This document shows positions 16,883 through 23,750 of a stretch of 64,000 nt of DNA, piece after piece. The DNA comes from Streptococcus oralis (GTDB lineage: Bacteria; Bacillota; Bacilli; Lactobacillales; Streptococcaceae). Positions within the stretch are counted from its first letter, which is position 1, and each line of letters opens with the position of its first letter. Made by a program: the position numbers and the translations under genes. The stretch covers positions 1,999,153-2,063,152 of the forward strand of contig NZ_CP097843.1 in NCBI RefSeq assembly GCF_023611505.1. Direction: 5' to 3'. Below the pieces are notes generated by a model. It saw only the letters and a list, made by a program, of their open reading frames with translations. It made no database searches and had not been told where the DNA came from.

Positions 16883-17159
16883 TCGCAACATCACGAACCG
16901 ATTCGGTTCTATTTTTGCGGTTTTTCAACACACTAACACACACAGAGGGACTAAGGTCCTTTTTAGGTGTGTTGTGGTAGAAAAGAGCATAAGGGAAACT
17001 GATATCACGTGCCGTGATATGTTGATAGTATCAACGTTTCCAATGATATCAATTTTCTCGGTTTCACCTACTTACACACACATGCTATACTTACCTTTAC
17101 ACACTTTATAGGTGTTATACTTACACTGTATTTCTTCTTTACATACTTTTACTTACACC
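16883..17159. other. Candidate oriT: cluster of stem-loops and TACTTACAC repeats
   Basis: This gene-free region (within 16784-17195) contains nested inverted repeats. GAACCG-ATT-CGGTTC (16895-16909) lies inside a weaker CGCAA/TTGCG pair. CAACACAC (16926-16933) pairs with GTGTGTTG (16967-16974) and encloses GGAC-TAAG-GTCC. ATATCACG-TGC-CGTGATAT (17002-17020) and GTTGATA-G-TATCAAC (17021-17035) are themselves bracketed by GGAAAC (16994-16999) and GTTTCC (17036-17041). Four iteron-like copies of TACTTAC(A)C follow at 17069, 17088, 17118 and 17150. It sits just upstream of the ribbon-helix-helix and relaxase operon, the usual place for oriT. The nick site cannot be deduced from sequence alone. 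Confidence 0.55.
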
Positions 17160-17162
17160 GTT

Positions 17163-17190
17163 TTTGACTTCGTTTAGAAGTTCAAAACTC
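17163..17190 (-). terminator. Terminator after the coiled-coil gene
   Basis: Minus-strand hairpin formed by TTTTGAACTTC and GAAGTCAAAAA around a five-base loop, directly after the stop at 17196. It would separate the two-gene unit starting at 17873 from the oriT candidate. Confidence 0.6.
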
Positions 17191-17195
17191 AAAGA

Positions 17196-17483
17196 TTAAG
17201 ACTGATCTTCAGCTGGAAAGTTTCCTTCTTCACGATTTTTCTTCGCTGCTAAACGTTGTTCTTTTTCATCTTCTTTGATGAGGTTTAATTCCATTTTTAA
17301 CTCTTCAAAAATTGATTCATACGACTGATTTTTATTTTTCTTCAATTGAATTTGAACATAAATTTTACCAATTTGTTTTTGAAGATTCTCTTCTGCTTCT
17401 TTACGTTCCTGTTCCAAAAGGGCAACTCTTTTCTTTGCCTCTTCTAGTTGATTATCAATTTTTTTTAAATCATTTTTGGCCAT
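17196..17483 (-). CDS. Small coiled-coil protein
   Basis: The 95-residue, highly charged protein (DLKKIDNQLEEAKKRVALLE; EEAEENLQKQIGKIYVQIQL) has a clear heptad-like coiled coil over its first 50 residues and a charged tail. It resembles in composition the small MobC/TraC-like coiled-coil proteins often coded near relaxases, but I cannot name a family. It is the second gene of the unit driven by the promoter at 17905 and lies between that unit and the oriT candidate. Confidence 0.7.
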   Translation of the reverse strand: MAKNDLKKIDNQLEEAKKRVALLEQERKEAEENLQKQIGKIYVQIQLKKNKNQSYESIFEELKMELNLIKEDEKEQRLAAKKNREEGNFPAEDQS

Positions 17484-17516
17484 GATTACTTCTCCTTTTT
17501 TCTAATTTCGTATTTC

Positions 17517-17873
17517 TTATTTCCTTAATTTATTTCCTGCAAAGCTGGTAATTTTTTCTTTTATAATTTGGAAGTTGCTCCACAAATCGCCATCTAATTT
17601 TTTCAAATCAATCACATAAACTTCATGATCATTTTTCTTGATGGTTAGTGTGAAAGAACGTTCATCAATTTTAATTTCCTGTAGAACGAGGTACATTGAA
17701 GAAAACATTTCTCCTTTATACCCTGGATCACTATGATAGGTTATTCCATATTCATCAATATCCAGCGCAACCCATTTTTGTTTTCTAAGCAAACCTTTTG
17801 TACTTGTGAATACAGTACGATGCTTTCTAACTGGTTGATTCTCCCTTGGTGCTAATTTAAGTTGTTCTTTCAT
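17517..17873 (-). CDS. Hypothetical protein, possibly PH-like fold
   Basis: The 118-residue protein is mainly predicted beta strand followed by a helix (alternating hydrophobic strands such as KWVALDIDEYGITYHSDPG and SFTLTIKKNDHEVYVIDL, then a C-terminal helix NFQIIKEKITSFAG). That strand-rich order with a terminal helix is reminiscent of bacterial PH-like domains, but this is an impression only. It is the first gene after ICE-wide promoter copy D and has a good ribosome site (AGAAAGG). No partner or function is evident beyond co-regulation with the transfer genes. Confidence 0.65.
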   Translation of the reverse strand: MKEQLKLAPRENQPVRKHRTVFTSTKGLLRKQKWVALDIDEYGITYHSDPGYKGEMFSSMYLVLQEIKIDERSFTLTIKKNDHEVYVIDLKKLDGDLWSNFQIIKEKITSFAGNKLRK

Positions 17874-17904
17874 TTTTCTGCCTTTCTTTTTTTTGATTGA
17901 TTCT

Positions 17905-17943
17905 AGTATAAAAGATAACTAAAAAAAATTTTTTAAAGGGACA
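17905..17943 (-). promoter_or_regulatory. ICE-wide promoter box, copy D
   Basis: TGTCCCTTTA with TGTCCC at 17938-17943 (minus strand), then exactly 27 bases to TATACT (17905-17910). The spacer is almost identical to copy A (AAAAAATTTTTTT, then TTATCT), so these two are the closest pair. It drives the PH-like and coiled-coil genes. Confidence 0.75.
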
Positions 17944-17956
17944 AACATAAAAAATA

Positions 17957-17985
17957 AACCCCCTTAATTCAAAAATTAAGGAGAT
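17957..17985 (-). terminator. Terminator downstream of the two-membrane-segment gene
   Basis: Minus-strand hairpin CTCCTTAATT/AATTAAGGGGG followed by TTTATTTTTT, just after the stop at 17995. It ends the transcript from the 18.0-19.9 kb genes before promoter copy D. Confidence 0.75.
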
Positions 17986-17994
17986 TCATTCTCT

Positions 17995-18276
17995 TTATTC
18001 ACTATCGTTCATCTTATCCCACAAGGGTTGGAACCAAATAGAGCTTAACAATGGACGATATAATATCTTTGTCAAAATTGTAGAAATTAAAATACTAAAC
18101 CATAGTACACTCATGGTATCGTAATAATAAAGAATTGTAGAAGAGTTAAGATTTACAAACCACTGATAAGTAAGAAAGGCCGACACAGTAAGTAAAATAT
18201 ATAGAGTGAAGCAACAATCAATCATTATAAAAAACATTACATGGTAAAGCTTTTTAAAACTTTTCTTTGATTTCAT
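17995..18276 (-). CDS. Small membrane protein with two transmembrane segments
   Basis: The 93-residue protein has a basic N-terminus (MKSKKSFKKLYHV), a hydrophobic segment (MFFIMIDCCFTLYILLTVSAFL) and a second one (VLWFSILISTILTKILY), then a short tail. No family is recognised. It follows the coiled-coil membrane protein gene by 16 bases in the same direction and is followed by a terminator, so it closes that operon. A role in the ICE envelope complex is likely from context but not shown. Confidence 0.65.
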   Translation of the reverse strand: MKSKKSFKKLYHVMFFIMIDCCFTLYILLTVSAFLTYQWFVNLNSSTILYYYDTMSVLWFSILISTILTKILYRPLLSSIWFQPLWDKMNDSE

Positions 18277-18292
18277 TTTATTTTACCTCACT

Positions 18293-19303
18293 TTAATTCA
18301 TTTCTACAGTTTCAATAGGGTTTGAAAATTCAAATGTTCCATCTTTGACTGCCTGTTTTTTCTTGTCCAAAGACTCCAATTTAGCCTTCAACTTTTCAAT
18401 GTTTTTATAGGCTGTTTCGATGGTTCTATTCTTCGTTTCGATGTTTGTATCCAGAGTAGCAATATTCTTTTGATTGGCTTCGAGATCATCACCTGTTAGA
18501 TATTTTGCTTCTGCTTGAAGACTCGCTTTTCGTGAGTTATCATCTTCAATAGATTCCTTCAATTGAGAAATTGATGTTGTCAATTTTTGAGACTGTTCAT
18601 TCTGGAAATTGATCTCTTTTTCGATTTCCTGAAGAGTAAATTCTTCTCTGGAGACAACTTCAATAGCTTTGATTTCAAGCTGAGGATTTTGAGGGGTTAC
18701 AAAGAATTGTACAGTGTCCTCTTCTCCAGATTTCTTCTGAGAAACCTTTTTAGAATCACTGGATGGCGATGAAATATTCACATCAATTGAGCTAGAAGAG
18801 ACTGTCTGATTCGTCACATCGATCGCAAATGCACCAAAGTTTTTCGGAACTCCTTTAATAATAACTGATACTTTATTATCAATGATTGGCACAACATCCA
18901 TCTCTATTTTTGAGTCTTTATGTTGCGCATAGAGTTTCCATTTCAATCGTCTGGCATCAATGCCCCGATCTATCGAAGTCGTAGCATCTTTCGTCTCAAA
19001 TTGTAAAACGATAATTCCAGTATCTGGTGAATATTCCTGGCTGACCAGTTTCATCTCACCGCTGCCATTCGCAAAAACTTGCTTTGTTTTGAGTTGTTCT
19101 GAAGTATAGGTTTGTCTTTGTGGTGAGAAAATAGCTCCCATCAAAAGACTTAACCAGGTCACAAACAACATTGAAAAAATGACTAGTTTTCTCTTAATAA
19201 TATTCTCTTGAAACCAAACTTTAGTCTTAATAAATGGCTTCAAAATTGGGCTAGATTTTATCTTTTCAATCCAGCGTTTGAATATTTCAATTAAAGTAGA
19301 CAT
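18293..19303 (-). CDS. Membrane-anchored coiled-coil protein of the ICE
   Basis: I place the start at the ATG at 19303 (MSTLIEIFKRWIEKI), which has a GGAAGGAG site 6 bases upstream; a longer frame would run into the previous gene. The 336-residue product has one transmembrane segment at about 42-63 (LVIFSMLFVTWLSLLMGAIF), a beta-rich extracytoplasmic domain of about 150 residues and a long C-terminal coiled coil (about 210-325: EIEKEINFQNEQSQKLTTSI and following). Such an anchor-plus-coil layout suits a scaffold in the cell envelope. It lies immediately downstream of the membrane-protein gene cut by the inserted mobilizable element. Confidence 0.7.
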   Translation of the reverse strand: MSTLIEIFKRWIEKIKSSPILKPFIKTKVWFQENIIKRKLVIFSMLFVTWLSLLMGAIFSPQRQTYTSEQLKTKQVFANGSGEMKLVSQEYSPDTGIIVLQFETKDATTSIDRGIDARRLKWKLYAQHKDSKIEMDVVPIIDNKVSVIIKGVPKNFGAFAIDVTNQTVSSSSIDVNISSPSSDSKKVSQKKSGEEDTVQFFVTPQNPQLEIKAIEVVSREEFTLQEIEKEINFQNEQSQKLTTSISQLKESIEDDNSRKASLQAEAKYLTGDDLEANQKNIATLDTNIETKNRTIETAYKNIEKLKAKLESLDKKKQAVKDGTFEFSNPIETVEMN

Positions 19304-19304
19304 T

Positions 19305-19859
19305 TTATTTCTCCTTCCTGATTTTTTCATAAAACTGATTTGTTAAAGAGGTTATATTCGTCTTTTTTTCAGTAACCCACATTCCATATAAAGATAAAGA
19401 AAAAACTATAATAGCTACACAAATAGTTGCAAACATATCTCTCATTAACTCGACACTTCCAAAATAAAATGATTCAAAGACTGTCATAAAAGAAACTTCT
19501 TTTACTCCTACTAATTTAAGAAAAGTTGGACTCATATTAACTAAATTTACAATTACATACGCATTAAATCCTAAAAAGAGATTTACTGATACTAAAACTA
19601 GCGAAATAAAACCAGATACACCTCCTAAAATTGCAAGAACTCGATACTTCACATTTGTTGCAAACAACATATCAAAAGTTGATACATCGTCGAAACTTTT
19701 TTGTTCACTCGATTGTTCATTCGATAATATATATTTTTTTATACCTCTCAAATGTTTGTTAGCTCTTTTCTGCTTCAAACTAGATGATTTTGCTGATGTG
19801 TGATAAAGAAGTAGTAGAAGTGTAAAAAATTTTGCCGTTCCTATCCGGCGTTTGCGCAT
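19305..19859 (-). pseudogene. ICE membrane-protein gene probably truncated at its 5' end by the mobilizable element
   Basis: The open frame encodes 184 residues, but its first 10 or so (MRKRRIGTAK) are read from the recombinase terminator hairpin of the inserted element, so the native N-terminus is missing. The native part has two long hydrophobic segments (VLAILGGVSGFISLVLVSVN and MFATICVAIIVFSLSLYGMW). No family is recognised. The missing 5' part could be the 73-residue membrane protein at 31409-31630 on the other side of the element, which has the same orientation and ends abruptly in a basic stretch. The exact junction lies between about 19800 and 19840. The remnant may still be translated. 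Confidence 0.55.
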
Positions 19860-19872
19860 TGCGCCGGATAGG
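19840..19872 (-). terminator. Terminator hairpin at the left end of the mobilizable element
   Basis: A perfect 11-bp inverted repeat, CCTATCCGGCG (19840-19850) and CGCCGGATAGG (19862-19872), follows the recombinase stop at 19881 on the minus strand. The downstream sequence AACGGCAAAATTTTTT fits a rho-independent terminator and is also about where element sequence ends. Confidence 0.75.
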
Positions 19873-19880
19873 TCGGGCGG

Positions 19881-21491
19881 TCATTCGGGCAGGTCTACCT
19901 TGCCAACGAAAGAGTAATAAATATCAATGTCCTGTCTGCGTGTGCCGTTCTCGTCATAGCTGCACTCATGCACAACGATTTTCTCCACAAACTCACGCAA
20001 AAGGGTAGGGGTAAGTTCTTCAAAGCTGGTGTACTTGCGGACAACATTCATAAACTTTTCTGCGTTTACCGTGGCTTCCTGCGCTTTGGAAAGCTCTGCC
20101 CGGATAGCGGCGGCTCTCTCTTTCAGTTCTTTCTGCTCGGCTTCATAGTCTGCCGACAGCTCCGTGAAACGCTCGTCTGAAATGCGCCCGGTCACGCTGT
20201 CCTCATACAGCCGCTTGAAGATAGCGGATAACTCGCTGATACGCTTCTCGGCGGCTTCCAGCTCCTTTTTCCTTGCGGCGTTCCTGCGCTTGCCCCCGTC
20301 CTCGTTCTGCTCGATCAGCAGCTTCATAAACCGGGCTTCGTGCTTCGCTGCATAGCTGGTGACTTTCCGCAGATTGTCGGTCACTCCGGCGGTCAACAGG
20401 TCGGTGCGGATAAAGTGCGCCGTACAGTCACGGGTACGCTTCTTGTAGCTCCCGCAGATATAACAATCCTGCTTGCGGGTGGCGTTCTGGTAACGCTGCT
20501 GGTAAAGGACGCTGCCGCAGTCGGCACAAAAGAGTATGCCGGAGAATAAGCCCACTTCATCATAGCGGTTCGGGCGTTTGCGCTGCTTGCGTAACTCCTG
20601 CACACGCTCCCACATCTGGGTGTCAATGATAGGCTCATGGTGGTTCTCGAAAATCGCCTGTTTCTCAATGGGGTTCTCTACGCTGTGCTTGGTCTTGTAG
20701 GACGGCTTCTCCGTCTTGAAGTTTACCAGACAGCCCGTGTACTCCCTGTTTTCAAGGATATGTACCACGGTATTGGTCGCCCACTTGCACTCATAGCCGG
20801 GGTGGTAGCGGCGGGTGCTTCCCGTCCGACGGTATTCCAGCGTTCCCGGCGTGGGGATCTCCTGCTCTGTGAGCATACGGGCTATCTTGGTCGGCCCGTT
20901 CCCGGCAAGGCACAAGCTGTAAATCTGCCGCACAACAGGGGCGGCTTCCCCGTCAATGATAAAATTTTCGTCCTCGTCCATAAAGTAGCCGTATACGGGT
21001 TTGCTCGTGACGGGCTTCCCGCTCATACCCTTAGACCGTTTTACTGCTTTGATTTTCTTGCTCGTATCTCTCACCAGCCATTCGTTAAAAATGTTCCGCA
21101 GAGGGGCAAAATCATTGTCGCCCTGTGCGCTGTCCACTCCGTCATTGATAGCGATAAAGCGGACGCCTTTCTGTGGGAAAATCATTTCCGTATACATTCC
21201 CACTTGCAGATAGTTTCGCCCTAACCGTGACATATCCTTGACGATAACGGTGCCGACTTTTCCGGCTTCAATGTCCGCAAGCATGGCTTGAAAACCGGGT
21301 CTTTGGAAGTTCGCCCCAGAATAACCGTCATCTGTGTACCATTGCAGATTGGAAAAGCCGTTCTGCTTCGCATAGGTTTCAAGAATACGCTTCTGGTTTG
21401 AAATAGAATTGCTCTCACCTTGCAGCTCGTCCTCGTGGGATAATCTCGGATAAAGGGCGGTAATAAGGTTTCGGGTGGTCTGTCTTAACAT
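19881..21491 (-). CDS. Large serine recombinase (TnpX/TndX type)
   Basis: I prefer the ATG at 21491 because a GGAGG ribosome site lies 5 bases upstream and overlaps an alternative ATG at 21503. The 536-residue protein has the N-terminal resolvase domain with catalytic serine in ALYPRLSHEDE (Ser17), the motif VKDMSRLGRNYLQVG, a recombinase domain, a zinc-ribbon (LFCADCGSVLYQ, then CYICGSY) and a C-terminal coiled coil (ELEAAEKRISELSAIFKRLY). Enzymes of this type excise and insert elements site-specifically through a circular intermediate. It lies at the left end of the element and is transcribed outward, the usual place for such an integrase. Codon use is GC-rich, unlike the host. Confidence 0.95.
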   Translation of the reverse strand: MLRQTTRNLITALYPRLSHEDELQGESNSISNQKRILETYAKQNGFSNLQWYTDDGYSGANFQRPGFQAMLADIEAGKVGTVIVKDMSRLGRNYLQVGMYTEMIFPQKGVRFIAINDGVDSAQGDNDFAPLRNIFNEWLVRDTSKKIKAVKRSKGMSGKPVTSKPVYGYFMDEDENFIIDGEAAPVVRQIYSLCLAGNGPTKIARMLTEQEIPTPGTLEYRRTGSTRRYHPGYECKWATNTVVHILENREYTGCLVNFKTEKPSYKTKHSVENPIEKQAIFENHHEPIIDTQMWERVQELRKQRKRPNRYDEVGLFSGILFCADCGSVLYQQRYQNATRKQDCYICGSYKKRTRDCTAHFIRTDLLTAGVTDNLRKVTSYAAKHEARFMKLLIEQNEDGGKRRNAARKKELEAAEKRISELSAIFKRLYEDSVTGRISDERFTELSADYEAEQKELKERAAAIRAELSKAQEATVNAEKFMNVVRKYTSFEELTPTLLREFVEKIVVHECSYDENGTRRQDIDIYYSFVGKVDLPE

Positions 21492-21591
21492 AGTGTCCTC
21501 CATTTCCGACAGCCAGCCCCACTATTCCGTATGACTATCATACCACACGCCGGGGCTGGCTGTACAGTCCTTTCTGCTTCTTTACGTCCCG

Positions 21592-21774
21592 TCAAATTGC
21601 CGATTTTTGTGTAGCAGCTTCCGCTTCCAGCACTTTCAGCATTTTATCGGCGGCGGTGGCGGTGGTGTCCTGCTTGAAATAGCCGGAAACGACAAGGACA
21701 GAATTACCTATGCGGATTTCCGTCACGCAATCCGGGCGGCGGGTGCTGCGGTCATTCTTTGGGGTGTTGGTCAT
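21592..21774 (-). CDS. TnpW-like small transposon protein
   Basis: The start at 21774 (MTNTPKNDRSTRRPDCVTEI) has an AAAGGAG site and overlaps the DnaC-like stop as ATGA, implying translational coupling. The 60-residue product, with core TEIRIGNSVLVVSGYFKQDT followed by a helical tail ending in the AAATQKSAI region, matches the small TnpW family carried by Tn4451- and Tn1549-type elements. Its function is not established; the constant position beside the recombinase suggests a role in transposition or its control. The name is from recognition of the conserved core, so I leave the gene symbol empty. Confidence 0.75.
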   Translation of the reverse strand: MTNTPKNDRSTRRPDCVTEIRIGNSVLVVSGYFKQDTTATAADKMLKVLEAEAATQKSAI

Positions 21775-22628
21775 AGGCGGCTCTCCTTTCTGTTCATCAG
21801 CTTTTTCAGTTGTCCCATTTTCTCCTGCGCCGTGGCTTTTCGGAAGTTGCTCCCGGTAAAGCGGACAGGAGAACACATTTCAATCAGACGGTCATAAATG
21901 CGGGCGTGGGCGGTGTCCTCCGGGTGCTGCAAGTCCTCCAGCGTGAGATTAGTCGTGACGATCAGCGGCCTGCCGCTGCGGTAACGGCTGTCAATCACGT
22001 TGTAGACCTGCTCTAAGCCGTATTCCGTTCCCCGTTCCATTCCAAAATCGTCAAGGATAAGCAGCGGGAAGCTGCAAAGTCGGGAGATATATTCATTCCT
22101 GCCCTCAAAGCTGGCGGCAAGGTCACCCAATATCAATGCAAAGTTTGTCATGCACACGGGGATTTCACGCTCCATAAGGGCATTTGCGATACAGCCCGCA
22201 AAATAGCTCTTGCCTGTGCCAACGCCGCCCCATAGCAGATAGCCAATGTTGCGCTCTTTCATGGTTTCCCAGTTCTCCACATAGAAATGGGCGTGTTCCA
22301 TTTGCGGGCACTTGCCGTTGTCGTTCTCAAACGTCCAGCCCTGCATAGCCGGGTCTGTAAAGCCCCGCCGCTTCAACCGCTCGACAGTTTCAAGGTGACT
22401 GCGCTGTTTCTCTGCGGCTTCCCGTTCCTCACGCTCTGCCCGCTGGCAGTCACATTCTGCCGGGTGGCGGTCACGCCCCAGCCATGCGGCGGTTTCTTTG
22501 GGGAAATAGCCCTCTTTGGGCTTGTGGCACTTCCCGCAGTATAAAAGCCCGTCCTCGCCGGTGTAGTCCTCCGGCTCCGGCGTGGTGTCGGTCATATTCA
22601 AAATCATTTCATCAAATCCATTCGTCAT
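21771..22628 (-). CDS. DnaC/IstB-like helicase-loader ATPase
   Basis: The 285-residue protein has an N-terminal zinc-binding region (LLYCGKCHKPKEGYF with further Cys near ECDCQRAE), then an AAA+ module: Walker A WGGVGTGKSYFAGCIANAL, Walker B LLILDDFGMERG, sensor-type region PLIVTTNL and an Arg-rich end (ARIYDRLIEMCSPVRF). This is the DnaC/DnaI helicase-loader layout. With the replisome-organizer protein next door it should load the host replicative helicase onto the excised element, allowing autonomous replication. It overlaps both neighbours by 4 bases (ATGA), so the three genes form a tight operon. Confidence 0.9.
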   Translation of the reverse strand: MTNGFDEMILNMTDTTPEPEDYTGEDGLLYCGKCHKPKEGYFPKETAAWLGRDRHPAECDCQRAEREEREAAEKQRSHLETVERLKRRGFTDPAMQGWTFENDNGKCPQMEHAHFYVENWETMKERNIGYLLWGGVGTGKSYFAGCIANALMEREIPVCMTNFALILGDLAASFEGRNEYISRLCSFPLLILDDFGMERGTEYGLEQVYNVIDSRYRSGRPLIVTTNLTLEDLQHPEDTAHARIYDRLIEMCSPVRFTGSNFRKATAQEKMGQLKKLMNRKESRL

Positions 22629-23383
22629 AAGCTCTCGCCCTCCTTACAGGTATAATCGGGTATGCCCTTTTTCGGGGCTTTCTTGGCTGCGTCCTCCTGC
22701 GCCCACTTGAAAATCGTGGCTGCATGGCTCTTGTATTTCCTCCCGCTGGAAGCGATATGGCAGGATAGGCGGTCAATGTAATACTCCCACTTGCCGGGAA
22801 GCTCTGTTTTCAGCCCGTCAAGCTCCGTATCGGAAAGAATGACATTGTGGTATCTGCCATAGGCGGCGGGGGCGGGGTGTCCCGTTTCTAACTCTCTCTC
22901 TTTTTCTATTTCTATATCTATCTCTTTCTCTATCTCTATCTCTGGTGGACAAATGTCCGCTCGATATGGTGGACATTTGTCCGCCCCTGTCTGCGGCAGG
23001 GCTTTTTGTTCCTGCAAAGCCAGCCGCGCCCTGCGCTTGCGCTCCCCCTCGGTAGAGGACTGGCCGATTAAAAGCTCAATGTTGCTCATGTAGAGTGCGC
23101 CGCTTGGCAAAGGCTCCACAAGCCCCAGCTTCATAAAGATTTTCAAAGCTCTCTCTACGGTACCTACCTGCTGGCGGGTAATGGTCGCAATCATCTGGGC
23201 GGTGTAGGGGATATTCTCGTCAAGCTGCAATTTCCCGCCGTTTTTCAGCGATTTCAAGTACAGCTTCAAGAGAATGTTGGAATAGATAACGCCGTCCTGC
23301 ATACTTTCCAGCAGAACGATTGCATCATCGTCAAAATAGCTCTCTTTCAGCTTGAGGTAGTAATATTTGCGGTTATCTGCCAT
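22625..23383 (-). CDS. Replisome-organizer-like replication protein
   Basis: Start chosen at 23383 (MADNRKYYYLKLKESYFDDD) for its AAAGGAGG site. The 252-residue protein has the N-terminal winged-helix domain of phage replisome-organizer proteins (DDDAIVLLESMQDGVIYSNI; LKNGGKLQLDENIPYTAQMI). A charged low-complexity linker of repeated Glu/Ile/Asp/Lys follows around 165-185, then a C-terminal DnaD-like helical region (YIDRLSCHIASSGRKYKSHA). Such proteins bind an origin and recruit the helicase loader encoded next. It overlaps the downstream DnaC-like gene by ATGA. Confidence 0.85.
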   Translation of the reverse strand: MADNRKYYYLKLKESYFDDDAIVLLESMQDGVIYSNILLKLYLKSLKNGGKLQLDENIPYTAQMIATITRQQVGTVERALKIFMKLGLVEPLPSGALYMSNIELLIGQSSTEGERKRRARLALQEQKALPQTGADKCPPYRADICPPEIEIEKEIDIEIEKERELETGHPAPAAYGRYHNVILSDTELDGLKTELPGKWEYYIDRLSCHIASSGRKYKSHAATIFKWAQEDAAKKAPKKGIPDYTCKEGESL

Positions 23384-23564
23384 AGGCTGCGTCCTCCTTT
23401 TTCCAGCGTTTGGAATAATAGCGAGGGCATAGTATGATAACCGCCCGGAAGCTCTGTTTGCAGTCACGGGTGCAGCCCCGGCATAGGTCGTTGTAAGTGA
23501 TACGGTTGCGGTGGTTGAGGAAGAAAGACCATTCCAGCCGCCGCTTCTTGCTCATTCTCGGCAA
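23373..23564 (-). CDS. Small cysteine-rich protein of the replication operon
   Basis: The 63-residue, basic protein includes NDLCRGCTRDCKQSFRAV and a later Cys (IILCPRY), suggesting a small zinc-binding knuckle. A TTG start at 23564 fits a GGAG site 7 bases upstream better than the internal ATG at 23555, though either is possible. Its 3' end overlaps the replisome-organizer start by 11 bases. I recognise it as a conserved small protein found between relaxase and replication genes in Tn1549-like elements, but its function is unknown. Confidence 0.7.
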   Translation of the reverse strand: MPRMSKKRRLEWSFFLNHRNRITYNDLCRGCTRDCKQSFRAVIILCPRYYSKRWKKEDAAYGR

Positions 23565-23750
23565 TGGTAAGCTCCTTTCTGCCGTTCCTATCGGTGTAGC
23601 GGGATAGGGGGCATTTTCTGTATGTTCTCGGTATCATTTTCGGGCTTTTTCTGCCCTGTAAGCCCCGTTTGGAAGTCGGGGAGTATTGCGGTAAGGGTTC
23701 ATATCATACCTGTATTTTTGTAGGGTTTCGGTATCATTTCGGGGCGGTCT

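Noticed and set aside
20637..21224. A 195-codon plus-strand frame opposite the serine recombinase
   Set aside because: It lies wholly inside the recombinase gene; long antisense frames are expected in GC-rich DNA, and no ribosome site or family motif is visible.
22887..22950. Low-complexity CTCT/CTAT tract resembling a phase-variable repeat
   Set aside because: It encodes the Glu/Ile/Lys-rich linker of the replisome-organizer protein and is not a pure short tandem repeat in a start or promoter region.
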